64,000 nt of DNA. Source: Sediminibacterium sp. FEMGT703S (GTDB lineage Bacteria; Bacteroidota; Bacteroidia; Chitinophagales; Chitinophagaceae). Numbering within the stretch: the first letter of the stretch is position 1; each line of letters begins with the position of its first letter. Made by a program: the position numbers and the translations under genes. The notes beneath the pieces were generated by a model. That model saw only the letters and a list, made by a program, of their open reading frames with translations. It made no database searches and was not told where the DNA came from. Shown here one piece after another: positions 1 through 9,155 of this stretch. Location: NCBI GenBank assembly GCA_002786355.1, contig PGCO01000008.1, positions 1-64,000 of the forward strand, given 5' to 3'.

Positions 1-209
1 AAAATAAATTCTAAGGTTGTGAATACATTGTATAGTAAATAGTTTTTTATGCCAATTTTTGTAAGCCAAAATCCAACTAATTCTACTGTTAATGTGATCA
101 ACAAAAATGGCAAAAAATACTTTAAAAGGGTATCTTTTAAATATTTAAATAAATATATACAAACTAAAAAACTGCTGGCTTGCACCAGCAGATAAATATA
201 TGTCAACAT
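1..209 (-). CDS. Membrane protein, N-terminal part, cut by the left window edge
   Basis: An open minus-strand frame starts at an ATG at 209 (MLTYIYLL...) and runs without a stop off the left edge, so only the first 69 residues are visible. They are strongly hydrophobic: one segment at about residues 3-21, a short basic stretch (FKYLKDTLLKYF), then a second segment at about 35-50 containing LTVELVGFWLTK. This resembles the start of multi-pass membrane proteins common in Bacteroidota, but I cannot name the family. The lipoprotein gene ending at 258 is 48 bp upstream on the same strand, so the two may be cotranscribed. Confidence 0.6.
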   Translation of the reverse strand, partial: MLTYIYLLVQASSFLVCIYLFKYLKDTLLKYFLPFLLITLTVELVGFWLTKIGIKNYLLYNVFTTLEFI

Positions 210-257
210 CCTACTTGGGATTTGAATGAGCAGCTAACTTAGGGAAAAAGAAACAAT

Positions 258-764
258 TTATGGCCAAATATTTCCATGATTCAAATAGTTTGAACCATCT
301 AAACTTGTTCCATCTCCAAGGCTTTGGCTTCTGATATTGCCACTACTAGTTATTTTGTTATTGCCTAAGAAGAATACAGAAACTCTTCCATTGTACTCAG
401 GTTTTGGAGCTGTTACATTATCATACTGGCCAAAATACACATAAACTTTATCAGACTTGTACTTCTTTTTAATTTCCTTGATATATTGTTCCATATCGTC
501 AAGATCAAAAACAACATATTCTGTGTAATTCTTTCCTTGGTAATTTTTCTTGTAAGTCTCCTGCATTCTGGTTGCAGCGCTTTCTGAAATAAGACCTTTA
601 ATAGAACTTCTTGTATTTCTTGCTGAACCAACAATATTCATTTCAGGATCTGTACTACTAGACTGTAAAGGATTGGATTCGGTCTCTGCCTTCTGACATG
701 CAGTCAAACTAAGTGATACAACAACTCCCAGGGCTAAAAAGCGTTTCGAGATTAGATTTTTCAT
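258..764 (-). CDS. Small lipoprotein of unknown function
   Basis: 168 residues. A basic N-terminus and hydrophobic stretch end in the lipobox LTAC (Cys about 23), so the protein is probably lipid-anchored in the periplasm or outer membrane. The next 30 residues are Ser/Thr-rich and look like a flexible linker. The rest is a single small domain with an acidic segment (DLDDMEQYIKEIKKKY) and two beta-rich stretches (KVYVYFGQY, RVSVFFLGNN). I do not recognise a family. It is the upstream neighbour of the membrane protein at the left edge. The 264 bp between it and the divergent gene at 1029 are AT-rich and must hold both promoters; I see no clear motif there. Confidence 0.75.
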   Translation of the reverse strand: MKNLISKRFLALGVVVSLSLTACQKAETESNPLQSSSTDPEMNIVGSARNTRSSIKGLISESAATRMQETYKKNYQGKNYTEYVVFDLDDMEQYIKEIKKKYKSDKVYVYFGQYDNVTAPKPEYNGRVSVFFLGNNKITSSGNIRSQSLGDGTSLDGSNYLNHGNIWP

Positions 765-1028
765 AATTAGTGATTTAAATTTGGATTGTGACTGTAAATT
801 AAATCAACTATTAATACAATTCTTATCCAACTAAAGCATATAAATATAATCTAATTCTTAATAAATTGAAAATCAAGCACATAAATTTACCACTACAAAA
901 AATAGGGTTAAATCACGCTAACGAAATATATAATCACCACAGCATTTTAAAGCGATCAGACCAATCTTTACTATGGCGATGCGTTCATTTACGCAGATTG
1001 CTGCAATTATATCATCCATTTTAGCGGT

Positions 1029-2072
1029 ATGTCTAGTTCAAATCCATTTTCATTAAGTGATAATTTGTTTTATGCCGCATTAAAACGCTTTTTTTCGTTA
1101 TCCCCAAATTGCCTCTTCCTTGCCAAGCAAGAGAATCATGAATTCATTTATTTTAATGAGCATTTTTCAAAACTATTCCCTGCAACAATTGACTTTGATA
1201 CCTCCATTGAATTTTCACATTTGTTTTCTATCGTCCACAATGATGATAAACACTTACTTGAAAAATTGCTTTATTCTTCTGTTGATCCCAATACAATGAA
1301 TCCCGACGGAGAAAATATTCGCTTCTTTTGTGATAGTGAAGTTTCTAAAGTATTCAATATACGCTGCACCATACTTCAAGATGTTCTGACCGAAAAACTT
1401 ATCATGGGAATCTTAACAGATGTAACTGATTTACTTTGGTTTGAACAACAACAAAAAAAGAATGATAAAACTTTTAGGGAATTATCTTTTATTACTTCGC
1501 ATGAATTAAGACACGAATATGCCAAAATTCAGTCCATCATTCAAATGCTTGATTATTCTGTGTTAAGCGAAGTTGAAAGAAATGAAATGCTTGCTGCTTC
1601 TAAACAATCTATTCAAATTATTAACAGTACCATCTTTAAAATCAATCACAAACTTTCTTTTAATCAAAAAGATGGGTACTTTGATTTTTATAAAAGAGAC
1701 AATCAGTACAAAACAATCATTTTAATTGATGATGATTCATTAACCAATTTGATTAATAAACGCTTTATTCAAATGATTAGTCCTTCTGTTAAAGTAATTG
1801 TGTTTACTGATATAGCAGCTGCAGCCTCTTTTCTAAAAAATATGAAGCCTTCTTTAGACGTATTAATTTTGCTTGATGTAAATTTTCCTTTTAGTAGTGG
1901 CTGGGAATTTTTAGCACAGTATCATCAATTTCAAATACAATCAAAAGTAATTGTACTTTCCTCTTCTATCGACACTTTTGATAGAGACAAAGCTCGGAAA
2001 TACCCAATGGTAATAGATTATATTACAAAACCACTTTCTTTAGAAATGGTCAAAGAAATTCTTCAAGCCTAA
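1029..2072 (+). CDS. PAS-like / histidine-kinase DHp-like / receiver protein lacking an ATPase domain
   Basis: 347 residues, no signal peptide, so cytoplasmic. Residues about 20-135 look like a PAS sensor domain. Residues 150-212 resemble a dimerisation/phosphoacceptor domain, with His158 in SHELRHEYAKI. Residues 226-345 form a receiver domain with the acidic cluster D234-D236, phosphoacceptor Asp283 (LLDVNFP), a Ser at 311 and Lys334 in TKPL. No catalytic HATPase domain (N, G1 and G2 boxes) lies between DHp and receiver; the linker is only about 15 residues. It may act as a phosphorelay intermediate served by another kinase, or as a response regulator without output domain. The reading frame stays open upstream to 951 but has no ATG there, so 1029 is taken. 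Its 3' end overlaps the convergent permease gene by 4 bp. Confidence 0.8.
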   Translation: MSSSNPFSLSDNLFYAALKRFFSLSPNCLFLAKQENHEFIYFNEHFSKLFPATIDFDTSIEFSHLFSIVHNDDKHLLEKLLYSSVDPNTMNPDGENIRFFCDSEVSKVFNIRCTILQDVLTEKLIMGILTDVTDLLWFEQQQKKNDKTFRELSFITSHELRHEYAKIQSIIQMLDYSVLSEVERNEMLAASKQSIQIINSTIFKINHKLSFNQKDGYFDFYKRDNQYKTIILIDDDSLTNLINKRFIQMISPSVKVIVFTDIAAAASFLKNMKPSLDVLILLDVNFPFSSGWEFLAQYHQFQIQSKVIVLSSSIDTFDRDKARKYPMVIDYITKPLSLEMVKEILQA

Positions 2073-3247
2073 GAATCAATATGTTTTTGAATAGCTTTAT
2101 TTGTTACAAACCATAATAAAACTGCAAGCAAAAAGGCAGTAAATAAAGTATACCATGAGATGAATACCGGTAGATGAATCATTTGCTGCTCAAGTACAAT
2201 TGTTAATCCCCATTGAAGTATCATAACCAAAATTGTAGCAATTGAAATACTTAGCAGATTCCCGGGATAAAATTGCTTGAGTAGAAATTTCGATAATTGA
2301 TTGGGTGTAGCACCCAGTGTGATTAATAAGATTATTTCTTGTTTACAATTAGCAATGGTTAGTTGGACAAATAGGGTGAAAATAATCAGTGCAAAAATAA
2401 GCATAATGCCACCAGCCAAGCCTGAAATTGCAACAACAGTATCTATTACTTTTCTATACTTACTATATCTTAATTTTTCTGTATTAGTACTTAGATTTTT
2501 CTGCTTAAGGAATGTAGCAATTGCTGGATTTGAAGGATCATTTGTTTTTAATACTAACCTTGATACAGTATTGTCTGATTTTTTTTCCGCATAGTTATTT
2601 CCCCATTGGATAAATTCAGTGGGAACCAGCATTGAGGAAATTCTATCACTTAATCCTACAATTTTTGCATTAAAACTAATTGGACCATTTTTTCCGTAAA
2701 CGGTCAACTTGAAGACAATCATTTTTACGATAGCTGGAGTAAGCTGCGGCAAATCTTGTGATAACGAAAATTGAAAATTATAAATGTCCAAAAACATATT
2801 CGGCACAATCACCGGAACAAAATTGGCTGTTGGATTCCAGGTAAAATCGATATTTTTTAAATCAATAAAATTACTTGGAACACTCTCAAAGGAAATATCT
2901 GTATAAAATGGAAATTGGTTACTAATGCTTTGTATGCTTGCCTTGAATCTACTCGGGCTTAAAAGGCCAACTGATTCAGTAAATGGTTGTTTAGCTATCT
3001 CATCAATCAACTCTTGGTCTAATTGGGTGTTGCCTAAATTGTCATTGTCTAACAGTTTATTAATAACAAGAAAATCTGCAATGCTGTCCTTATTGTTTGG
3101 ACTCTTTAATAGAAAATGATAGTTGGTTTGAATTTGTACAGCCGTTAGTAATAAGAAAACAGCAACAGCCAATCCTAATCGAGCAGTTGCCATTCGAATA
3201 TTTCCCGAATGATTCCGAATTAATTTTCTTAAAAGTAGGTTTAACAA
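2069..3247 (-). CDS. ABC transporter permease, FtsX/MacB type
   Basis: 392 residues. There is one N-terminal transmembrane segment (about 22-42), a periplasmic domain of about 210 residues, and three C-terminal segments (about 272-300, 318-345, 355-385). This is the topology of FtsX/MacB/LolC-E permeases, which handle lipoproteins, cell-division signals or drugs rather than small nutrients. The gene begins 3 bp after the ATPase gene (3251-3898) and is surely translated with it. The DUF4836 lipoprotein gene precedes both. No substrate can be assigned. The family works as dimers, so a homodimer with two copies of the ATPase is the simplest assembly. Confidence 0.85.
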   Translation of the reverse strand: MLNLLLRKLIRNHSGNIRMATARLGLAVAVFLLLTAVQIQTNYHFLLKSPNNKDSIADFLVINKLLDNDNLGNTQLDQELIDEIAKQPFTESVGLLSPSRFKASIQSISNQFPFYTDISFESVPSNFIDLKNIDFTWNPTANFVPVIVPNMFLDIYNFQFSLSQDLPQLTPAIVKMIVFKLTVYGKNGPISFNAKIVGLSDRISSMLVPTEFIQWGNNYAEKKSDNTVSRLVLKTNDPSNPAIATFLKQKNLSTNTEKLRYSKYRKVIDTVVAISGLAGGIMLIFALIIFTLFVQLTIANCKQEIILLITLGATPNQLSKFLLKQFYPGNLLSISIATILVMILQWGLTIVLEQQMIHLPVFISWYTLFTAFLLAVLLWFVTNKAIQKHIDS

Positions 3248-3250
3248 AGC

Positions 3251-3898
3251 TTATAAGTTTAAACTTATGTGATAGTCAAAATGATCATCCTTATCTAGAT
3301 CTGTAATAATTATACCGGCATTCCGTCTTTTGCATTCTGCGCTGATTAGTGCAGCTGCAATTTTTTTATTTGCATTGTCCAAATGACTGAAAGGCTCATC
3401 CATAATCAAAAAATCAAAGGGCTGCATGAGCGCTCTTAGAATGCCTATACGCTGTTGTTCACCATAACTGCATTTTGTTGCTGGCTGGTTTAATATCGAT
3501 TGAATGCCCAGCTGATTTGCCATTTCACTTAACTGTTCTTCTGTTATAATTGGATTATATAAAACTCTTTTTAGTTCAATATTTTCTCTTGCTGTTAAAG
3601 AAGAAAACAGGCGTAAATCTTGAAAAACAATACTCCAGTGTTGTTGTCTTATTTGCGCTAATTCATTTGGGTTAAGTTGTAGGATATTTTTCCCATCATA
3701 TGATATATCGCCAATATAATCCTTCCTTAATCCATAGAGGATATGAACTAAAGTAGTTTTCCCTGTACCGCTAGGAGCAGTTATTTTTACAAACTGCCCC
3801 TTTTTCCATATGATATGTTTACCCCAGACATCAGATAATTCTACTGATGGCCTGTCGGCTATAATTGATGGAATAACTTTATTTAATTCAAAAATCAT
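3251..3898 (-). CDS. ABC transporter ATP-binding protein, partner of the FtsX-type permease
   Basis: 215 residues, a minimal nucleotide-binding subunit. Walker A is APSGTGKTT (41-49), with Ala instead of the usual first Gly. The Q-loop is FQD (Q93), the signature is SYGEQQR (144-150) in place of LSGGQ, and Walker B is FLIMDEP (163-169) with catalytic Glu168 and the D-loop SHLD. The switch histidine normally found near residue 200 is not visible; the segment reads IIITDLDKDD. The start ATG overlaps the stop of the DUF4836 gene (TAATG), which indicates translational coupling, and the permease gene follows 3 bp later. It probably drives an MacB/LolD-like exporter. Confidence 0.88.
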   Translation of the reverse strand: MIFELNKVIPSIIADRPSVELSDVWGKHIIWKKGQFVKITAPSGTGKTTLVHILYGLRKDYIGDISYDGKNILQLNPNELAQIRQQHWSIVFQDLRLFSSLTARENIELKRVLYNPIITEEQLSEMANQLGIQSILNQPATKCSYGEQQRIGILRALMQPFDFLIMDEPFSHLDNANKKIAAALISAECKRRNAGIIITDLDKDDHFDYHISLNL

Positions 3899-5622
3899 TA
3901 GTTGGCTCTTATAACCGTAGGAATGCCCGATGGAAATAATTTTTCTTCCATTTCTTTTTCTCTTCTTGCAACAGCTCTCGTGTCTACAGCTATATTGGTA
4001 AACAAACTCACAAGTGTAACCAAACTATTTTGTTTTTGGTCTTGCATATTAATTTCTAAGATAGAAGTAATGCTATTATCAGAAAAGTTTTCAGAGCTTC
4101 CCATGATGTCTTTAATGGTATTTCTTGCAGTATTTAATGAATTATAATAACCATCAGAAGAATCTTTGCCAAAACCATTTAAGGTATTTGCAATATCAAT
4201 ATATAATACAGTTGATTTGCCTTTAAAATAATTTAAGGCCTCATTGTTGATTGTTGCTTTAGCATTATTTAGTTTATACTGGGAATAAGTGACTGAATCA
4301 CTCGCAATGATTAATCCACTTTCATTGGCAACCATATATATACCCATTTGCCCAAACAAATCCCCTGATTTATAATCAGTTCCATTTTTTACAATAAAAC
4401 CACGTTCAGCAATTTTACCTAATAGCTTTTTAAAATTTTCTGGCTTTCCTGCTGGGATATTAATAATTAATTTGCCTATAGGTTTTTTAACGACTAATGA
4501 AAGCTCATCTTTTCTTGTTTGAGGCTCGGTCATCCCAATTCCTAAATCGGAAACAACAACTGCAATATCGCCCTTGATGGCTCCATATAATTCAGCAGCA
4601 GAAACACCTGATTTGTTTAAAAATTCATTTACAAATCCTTCTACTTCTAACTCTTTTAGTACGCCACCAAATATGGCTGGGTTAAAAGAAGCCATCACAA
4701 TTGCATTGATATTTTGAGATGGAAAAGTTTTGATTAAATCTGTATTCACAGTTGGTCCAGCATACTTTTTTAGAATACTGCTTAGTAAAGGGTTCGTATG
4801 GGTAACAGATTTCGCAACAATTTTGCCATCTTCAAAAGCTAAAGTTGCAGCTGTATAATTATTACTTACTAGCTCCTCTAATTTTGGTAATTGCAAAGGC
4901 ATACCACTTAATGCTGCTAAAGTGCCGCCAGAGCTGGCAAACAAATAGCCCTCTGCCTTGGTTTTAAACATTTTGCCGAACTCTTTAACAGAAGCCATTG
5001 AAGCGGATTCTTTTTGAGTAAAAAGGCGGGTAAGTTCTTCTAAAACATCTTTTTTTGAGTCTTTCTTTTCAGGAATAACAAAGCGCATATTTACAGTATC
5101 ATAATAAGGAGTCACTTTGTTTTCATAAATCATCACCAAAGCATGCTCTTTGTTCCACGCAAGAAAGTTATTATCACTTAATGGGAGATATTGAAAATCT
5201 TTTTCTTTAGAAACTGGCTTTTTATCTTGCCATTTTAATTTAGAAAGATATTGATTAAACACAACAGTGTCCGAAATGCTAAACAGCAAGCTCATGATAT
5301 TAATATTGCCGTTTCCTTTTTTGGGGTAGTTGAAAAAGTGAAATTTTTCTTCCCAATTAATTCCGGAATTATTTCTAAAGTCTGCTACTTTTTGTTGGTC
5401 TTCTAGATTGGTTGAATCTTTCTGAAAGCCTTTGGCTAAAATACTATCAAAACTTATTCCCCCATTTTGTAATTTTTCTTTTAATGCGTTGGGATCAAAA
5501 CTTACTACAACCATAGCTTCCTTTGGAATCAACTTGGTTTCCTTTGGTGCATTATTAGAACAAGAAATCAGTAGTAAGCTGCTGATTCCAATCAATAAAA
5601 AAGAGTGAATACCGCTTTTCAT
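3898..5622 (-). CDS. DUF4836 family lipoprotein
   Basis: 574 residues from the ATG at 5622; the frame opens 18 bp earlier at a GTG, but the ATG sits at a good lipoprotein signal (MKSGIHSF..., lipobox LISC, Cys about 21). The body begins with IPKEAMVVVSFDP, typical of the DUF4836 family of Bacteroidota, which is secreted and has no established function. Two similar halves of mixed alpha/beta structure seem present, each asking about values of a size variable (LSGMPLQLP, KPIGKLIINIPAG). The stop overlaps the ATG of the ABC ATPase gene, so protein and transporter are likely made together; the lipoprotein may be a substrate or accessory of that transporter (inference). Confidence 0.82.
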   Translation of the reverse strand: MKSGIHSFLLIGISSLLLISCSNNAPKETKLIPKEAMVVVSFDPNALKEKLQNGGISFDSILAKGFQKDSTNLEDQQKVADFRNNSGINWEEKFHFFNYPKKGNGNINIMSLLFSISDTVVFNQYLSKLKWQDKKPVSKEKDFQYLPLSDNNFLAWNKEHALVMIYENKVTPYYDTVNMRFVIPEKKDSKKDVLEELTRLFTQKESASMASVKEFGKMFKTKAEGYLFASSGGTLAALSGMPLQLPKLEELVSNNYTAATLAFEDGKIVAKSVTHTNPLLSSILKKYAGPTVNTDLIKTFPSQNINAIVMASFNPAIFGGVLKELEVEGFVNEFLNKSGVSAAELYGAIKGDIAVVVSDLGIGMTEPQTRKDELSLVVKKPIGKLIINIPAGKPENFKKLLGKIAERGFIVKNGTDYKSGDLFGQMGIYMVANESGLIIASDSVTYSQYKLNNAKATINNEALNYFKGKSTVLYIDIANTLNGFGKDSSDGYYNSLNTARNTIKDIMGSSENFSDNSITSILEINMQDQKQNSLVTLVSLFTNIAVDTRAVARREKEMEEKLFPSGIPTVIRAN

Positions 5623-5682
5623 AAATAAAAAATTATACACTGAAGTTAATTCTTACTGCGGTATTCACCCATAAATATGATG

Positions 5683-8655
5683 TTAATTGATAATAGCCTG
5701 ATAAATGGCCTCCTGGATATTTGGACGCACATTCATTTTTCCAAAAAGGGTATTATTTCTAGTAGGGGTTACCCTATTTGACAAGAAAATATAGATTAAT
5801 TCATTGTCTGGATCTACCCAAACACAAGTACCAGTAAACCCAGTATGTCCAAAAGTATTTAGTGATACCGATTTTGAAGGGTAGGGGTCTTTTCTGCTTA
5901 AATTGTCTTTTTCAGGTTTATCAAAGCCAAGACCCCTTCGGCTTGTTGCGCTATTGTAAGCGGTAAATTGTTGGATAGTTTCTTTTTTCAAAAATGCTTG
6001 ACCATTGATGCTGCCTCCATTTAAAAGCATTTGATATAGTTGTGCTAAATCATACGCATTACTAAATAAACCAGCATGACCTGCTATTCCACCAAATAAA
6101 GAAGCTCCCTCATCATGCACGTCACCACGCATCATTTGCTGTCTAAAGTGCTTTTCTTCTTCAGTGGGCACTAATGAATTTAAAGGGAAGTATTTTCTTG
6201 GTATAAACCCGGTTGTGGTCATTGCAAGCGGGTTATAAAATATTTCTTTACTGTAATCGTGAATATTTTTTCCAGTTACCGTTTCAACTATTTTCGCGAG
6301 AAAAATAAAATCATTATCACTATAAATATACTGTCCTGAAGCTGTTAATGGACTAGTTAGAATCCTTTGGAAAATGGTGTCTTGCCAATCGTTTCTTAAG
6401 TAAATATTTTCGGCTACACGAACGGAAAATCCAGCTACAGGGCTTTCTCTGAAGTAGGCTGGTAAAGGTTTTCCAGTGGTGCTGTCTAATAATTCTTTAT
6501 AAAAAGTAATAAATGATTTAAGCCCAGCTTCGTGTAGTAAAATATCTTTCAATTTCAAATTGGCCTTATCCGATTTTTTTGTCCAGTCTAAATAATCACC
6601 TAATGTTTTTTCCAAATCAACCTTTCCCTCTTCAACCAATTTCATTATAGACACAGTAGTTGCAGATATTTTTGTTACTGATGCTAAGTCATAAATCATA
6701 GATGGATTGATTGGCTCTTTCTTATCTAAATTGGTATACCCAAATGATTTGTGATAGGCAACTTTACCTTTTCTAGCAACTAATACCACACAGCCTGGCA
6801 CTGCCCCTTTTTCAACTGCATCATTGGCAATAGAGTCTATTTTATTTAGTTTGTTTGCATCTAAACCAGCTTCCCATGCTTGTACTTTAGGAAAATAACT
6901 GTTATAGTTAATTGAAGTGCCATAGGTGAGCGTAGGTGTGACGGTTACTGGTAAAATTCCTTTCGGCTCATTGCGACCAACTAAAACATCGTATACAGCT
7001 TCTTGGGTAATTTCATCGTCTTCATAGCATGCCAATAAGTTGGATGGATTATTTGAATTAGCCATTGCATACGGATTACCAAAATACAAAGTGAGGGTAT
7101 TGAACGATTCTAATGCATTTAATAAATAAACGGAGGCGTTGCTCAACCCAAAATTCTTTGCTGGCCTTCTGCTGTAATTATGCATTCCAACAATCACTAA
7201 ATCGTAACCAGATGTTTTTATTTTTTTAATTAATGCATTGGCTGAACTACTATCTGCTTTCTCTGCTGGAATATTATTAGCCAATTGGTCATCCATCAAT
7301 TGTTTGCCAATTGTTGACCTTGATCCAAACAAAAAAACAGTTGCATTATAATTATTTTTTAGCTGTGTACTGATTGCATTTTCACCAGGTGCCCCAATTG
7401 CGATATACGCAATACGTTGTCCTTTTTTTACTGGAAAGATTTGGTTGTTTTCTTTCTTTAATAGTGTAATTGCATGCTTGCTAAGTAAGGTTCTAATTCG
7501 ATTGGTTTGAACGTTTAGATCGTTTACTAAATTAGTAGTATCAATGGGTTTTAATTTATTGAGCCCCAAGTGATACTTAGCTAATAATATTTTTTTAACT
7601 CGAGCGTCTATTGACTCCCAGCTTAATCTTCCATTATCAATTGCTAATCTAATGGCAGCAATGGTTCCAGGGATATCTTCTGGTAAGCAAAGCATATCGT
7701 TGCCTGCAATCAATGCTGCTACAGAAGCTTCACCAGATGGAAAATACTTCGTAATCCCTTTCATTTCTAAAGCATCGGTAAAGCTAAGCCCCTTAAATCC
7801 TAATTCATTTCTCAATAAATCGGTAATGCTTTTTTTAGAAAGGGTTGCTGCTAAATTTGCTGTTGTGTCAATAGCGGGTATGAACAAATGCGCAGTCATC
7901 ATGCTACCTAAACCTGCTTTAATTAAAGCTCTAAAAGGGTAAAGTTCTAACTCATCTAACTGAGCCCTTGATTTGTTTATAACTGGTAAATCATAATGGC
8001 TATCTACTGCAACATCTCCGTGGCCTGGAAAGTGCTTCCCTGTTGCCATAACGCCCATGTCTTGCATGCCCTGCATATATGCGGTACCATATAATGCCAC
8101 TTTGAATTTATCTTCTCCAAAACTTCGGTCGTTAATAACCGGGTTCATTGGATTGTTATTGATGTCTATATCAGGAGCATAGTTTACTTGAATGCCTAAT
8201 CTTTTACATTGGTCTCCTACTGCCTTTCCAAATTCATAAATTAATTCGGCATTGTTAACAGCTCCCATCATTAATTGCCTTGGGAAATTAATAACGCTGT
8301 CTAGTCGCATGCCTAAGCCCCACTCGCCATCAATACTAATCATTAGTGGTGTTTTGGCTAAAGATTGATAGCGGTTTGTTAGCATTGCTTGCCTTACAGG
8401 CCCCCCCTGAAAAAAACAGAGACCACCCACATTGTATTTACGGATGATCTCGGAAACTTTTTCAACATGATCGGGCCCCAAGTTACTGTGAGCCCTAATA
8501 ATCATTAACTGCGCTATGCGCTGGTCTTTATTTAGTTTGTTAAATTTCTTGTTGACCCACTTAATGGCTTCTGGTGTTTCTTCGTAAAAACGCTGAGCCA
8601 ATATTGCAGTATTACCAACTACAAGAATTGAAAGAATTAATAACCACTTTTTCAT
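5683..8655 (-). CDS. Secreted fusion of GH3 beta-N-acetylglucosaminidase-like and beta-lactamase-like (serine hydrolase) domains
   Basis: 990 residues with a signal peptide (about 1-20, cleavage after AILA). Residues about 30-370 are a glycoside hydrolase family 3 domain of the NagZ type: KHFPGHGD (207-214), the Asp218/His220 general-acid pair in VDSH, and the likely nucleophile Asp294 in SFTDALEM. Residues about 380-580 resemble the second GH3 domain. Residues about 600-990 are a class C beta-lactamase/PBP4*-type domain with SVTK (659-662), YSDN (778-781) and an HTG near the C-terminus. Such fusions occur in Bacteroidota and are thought to act on muropeptides in the periplasm, removing GlcNAc and trimming peptides. 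The gene stands alone or leads toward the DUF4836 gene 60 bp downstream. Confidence 0.92.
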   Translation of the reverse strand: MKKWLLILSILVVGNTAILAQRFYEETPEAIKWVNKKFNKLNKDQRIAQLMIIRAHSNLGPDHVEKVSEIIRKYNVGGLCFFQGGPVRQAMLTNRYQSLAKTPLMISIDGEWGLGMRLDSVINFPRQLMMGAVNNAELIYEFGKAVGDQCKRLGIQVNYAPDIDINNNPMNPVINDRSFGEDKFKVALYGTAYMQGMQDMGVMATGKHFPGHGDVAVDSHYDLPVINKSRAQLDELELYPFRALIKAGLGSMMTAHLFIPAIDTTANLAATLSKKSITDLLRNELGFKGLSFTDALEMKGITKYFPSGEASVAALIAGNDMLCLPEDIPGTIAAIRLAIDNGRLSWESIDARVKKILLAKYHLGLNKLKPIDTTNLVNDLNVQTNRIRTLLSKHAITLLKKENNQIFPVKKGQRIAYIAIGAPGENAISTQLKNNYNATVFLFGSRSTIGKQLMDDQLANNIPAEKADSSSANALIKKIKTSGYDLVIVGMHNYSRRPAKNFGLSNASVYLLNALESFNTLTLYFGNPYAMANSNNPSNLLACYEDDEITQEAVYDVLVGRNEPKGILPVTVTPTLTYGTSINYNSYFPKVQAWEAGLDANKLNKIDSIANDAVEKGAVPGCVVLVARKGKVAYHKSFGYTNLDKKEPINPSMIYDLASVTKISATTVSIMKLVEEGKVDLEKTLGDYLDWTKKSDKANLKLKDILLHEAGLKSFITFYKELLDSTTGKPLPAYFRESPVAGFSVRVAENIYLRNDWQDTIFQRILTSPLTASGQYIYSDNDFIFLAKIVETVTGKNIHDYSKEIFYNPLAMTTTGFIPRKYFPLNSLVPTEEEKHFRQQMMRGDVHDEGASLFGGIAGHAGLFSNAYDLAQLYQMLLNGGSINGQAFLKKETIQQFTAYNSATSRRGLGFDKPEKDNLSRKDPYPSKSVSLNTFGHTGFTGTCVWVDPDNELIYIFLSNRVTPTRNNTLFGKMNVRPNIQEAIYQAIIN

Positions 8656-8697
8656 ACAACCTGTTTAATAGCTTCACAAGGTATGAAATGGTATGGT

Positions 8698-9102
8698 TTA
8701 TTCTCCTTCTTCGGGTGCTTCTGTTAATTCAACAGCAATATTATTGGCTTTTAATACACCAAACCATTTAATCATTTTTTTCATGTCACTGGCATATACA
8801 CGATCAAAGTCCATATCGGGATAAACTTTTTGAAAATAGGCTTTTACGGCAGCAGGGTCTTTTTCAGATGGCAATGATTCAGTGCTGGTTTCCATAGCTT
8901 TGAAAACCTCGGCTAGGTTTACATTCTCTCTAATCGTGTAAACTTCTATGCTTTCAAGGTGTGAAAAATTATGTATTCTACTGCTTACAAACTTTGTGGT
9001 ATTGTCTTCTAGCGACTTAACAATAGCGCCATCATTCTTGCTGCTCAACATTTCGAATAAGCCGCTCATTCCAGTAACCGATATCAATTTATTGTATTCC
9101 AT
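8698..9102 (-). CDS. DUF5606 domain protein
   Basis: 134 residues, soluble, no signal peptide. The N-terminus (KLISVTGMSGLFEMLSSKNDGAIVKSL) and the middle (SHLESIEVYTIRENVNLAEVF) match the layout of DUF5606 proteins, which are small and conserved in Bacteroidota: a short beta-barrel-like segment followed by helices, then YFQKVYPDMDFDRVYASDMKKMIKWF. The C-terminal end is acidic (EAPEEGE). The function is unknown. Its start ATG is at 9102, 53 bp downstream of the DsbA-like gene's stop on the same strand, and the GH3 fusion gene follows 42 bp later, so the three may share a transcript. Confidence 0.8.
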   Translation of the reverse strand: MEYNKLISVTGMSGLFEMLSSKNDGAIVKSLEDNTTKFVSSRIHNFSHLESIEVYTIRENVNLAEVFKAMETSTESLPSEKDPAAVKAYFQKVYPDMDFDRVYASDMKKMIKWFGVLKANNIAVELTEAPEEGE

Positions 9103-9155
9103 AGTTCATTTATTGAGGTGCAAAGTAAAGGAAATTGTTTTGGAGAAGCATCCGT

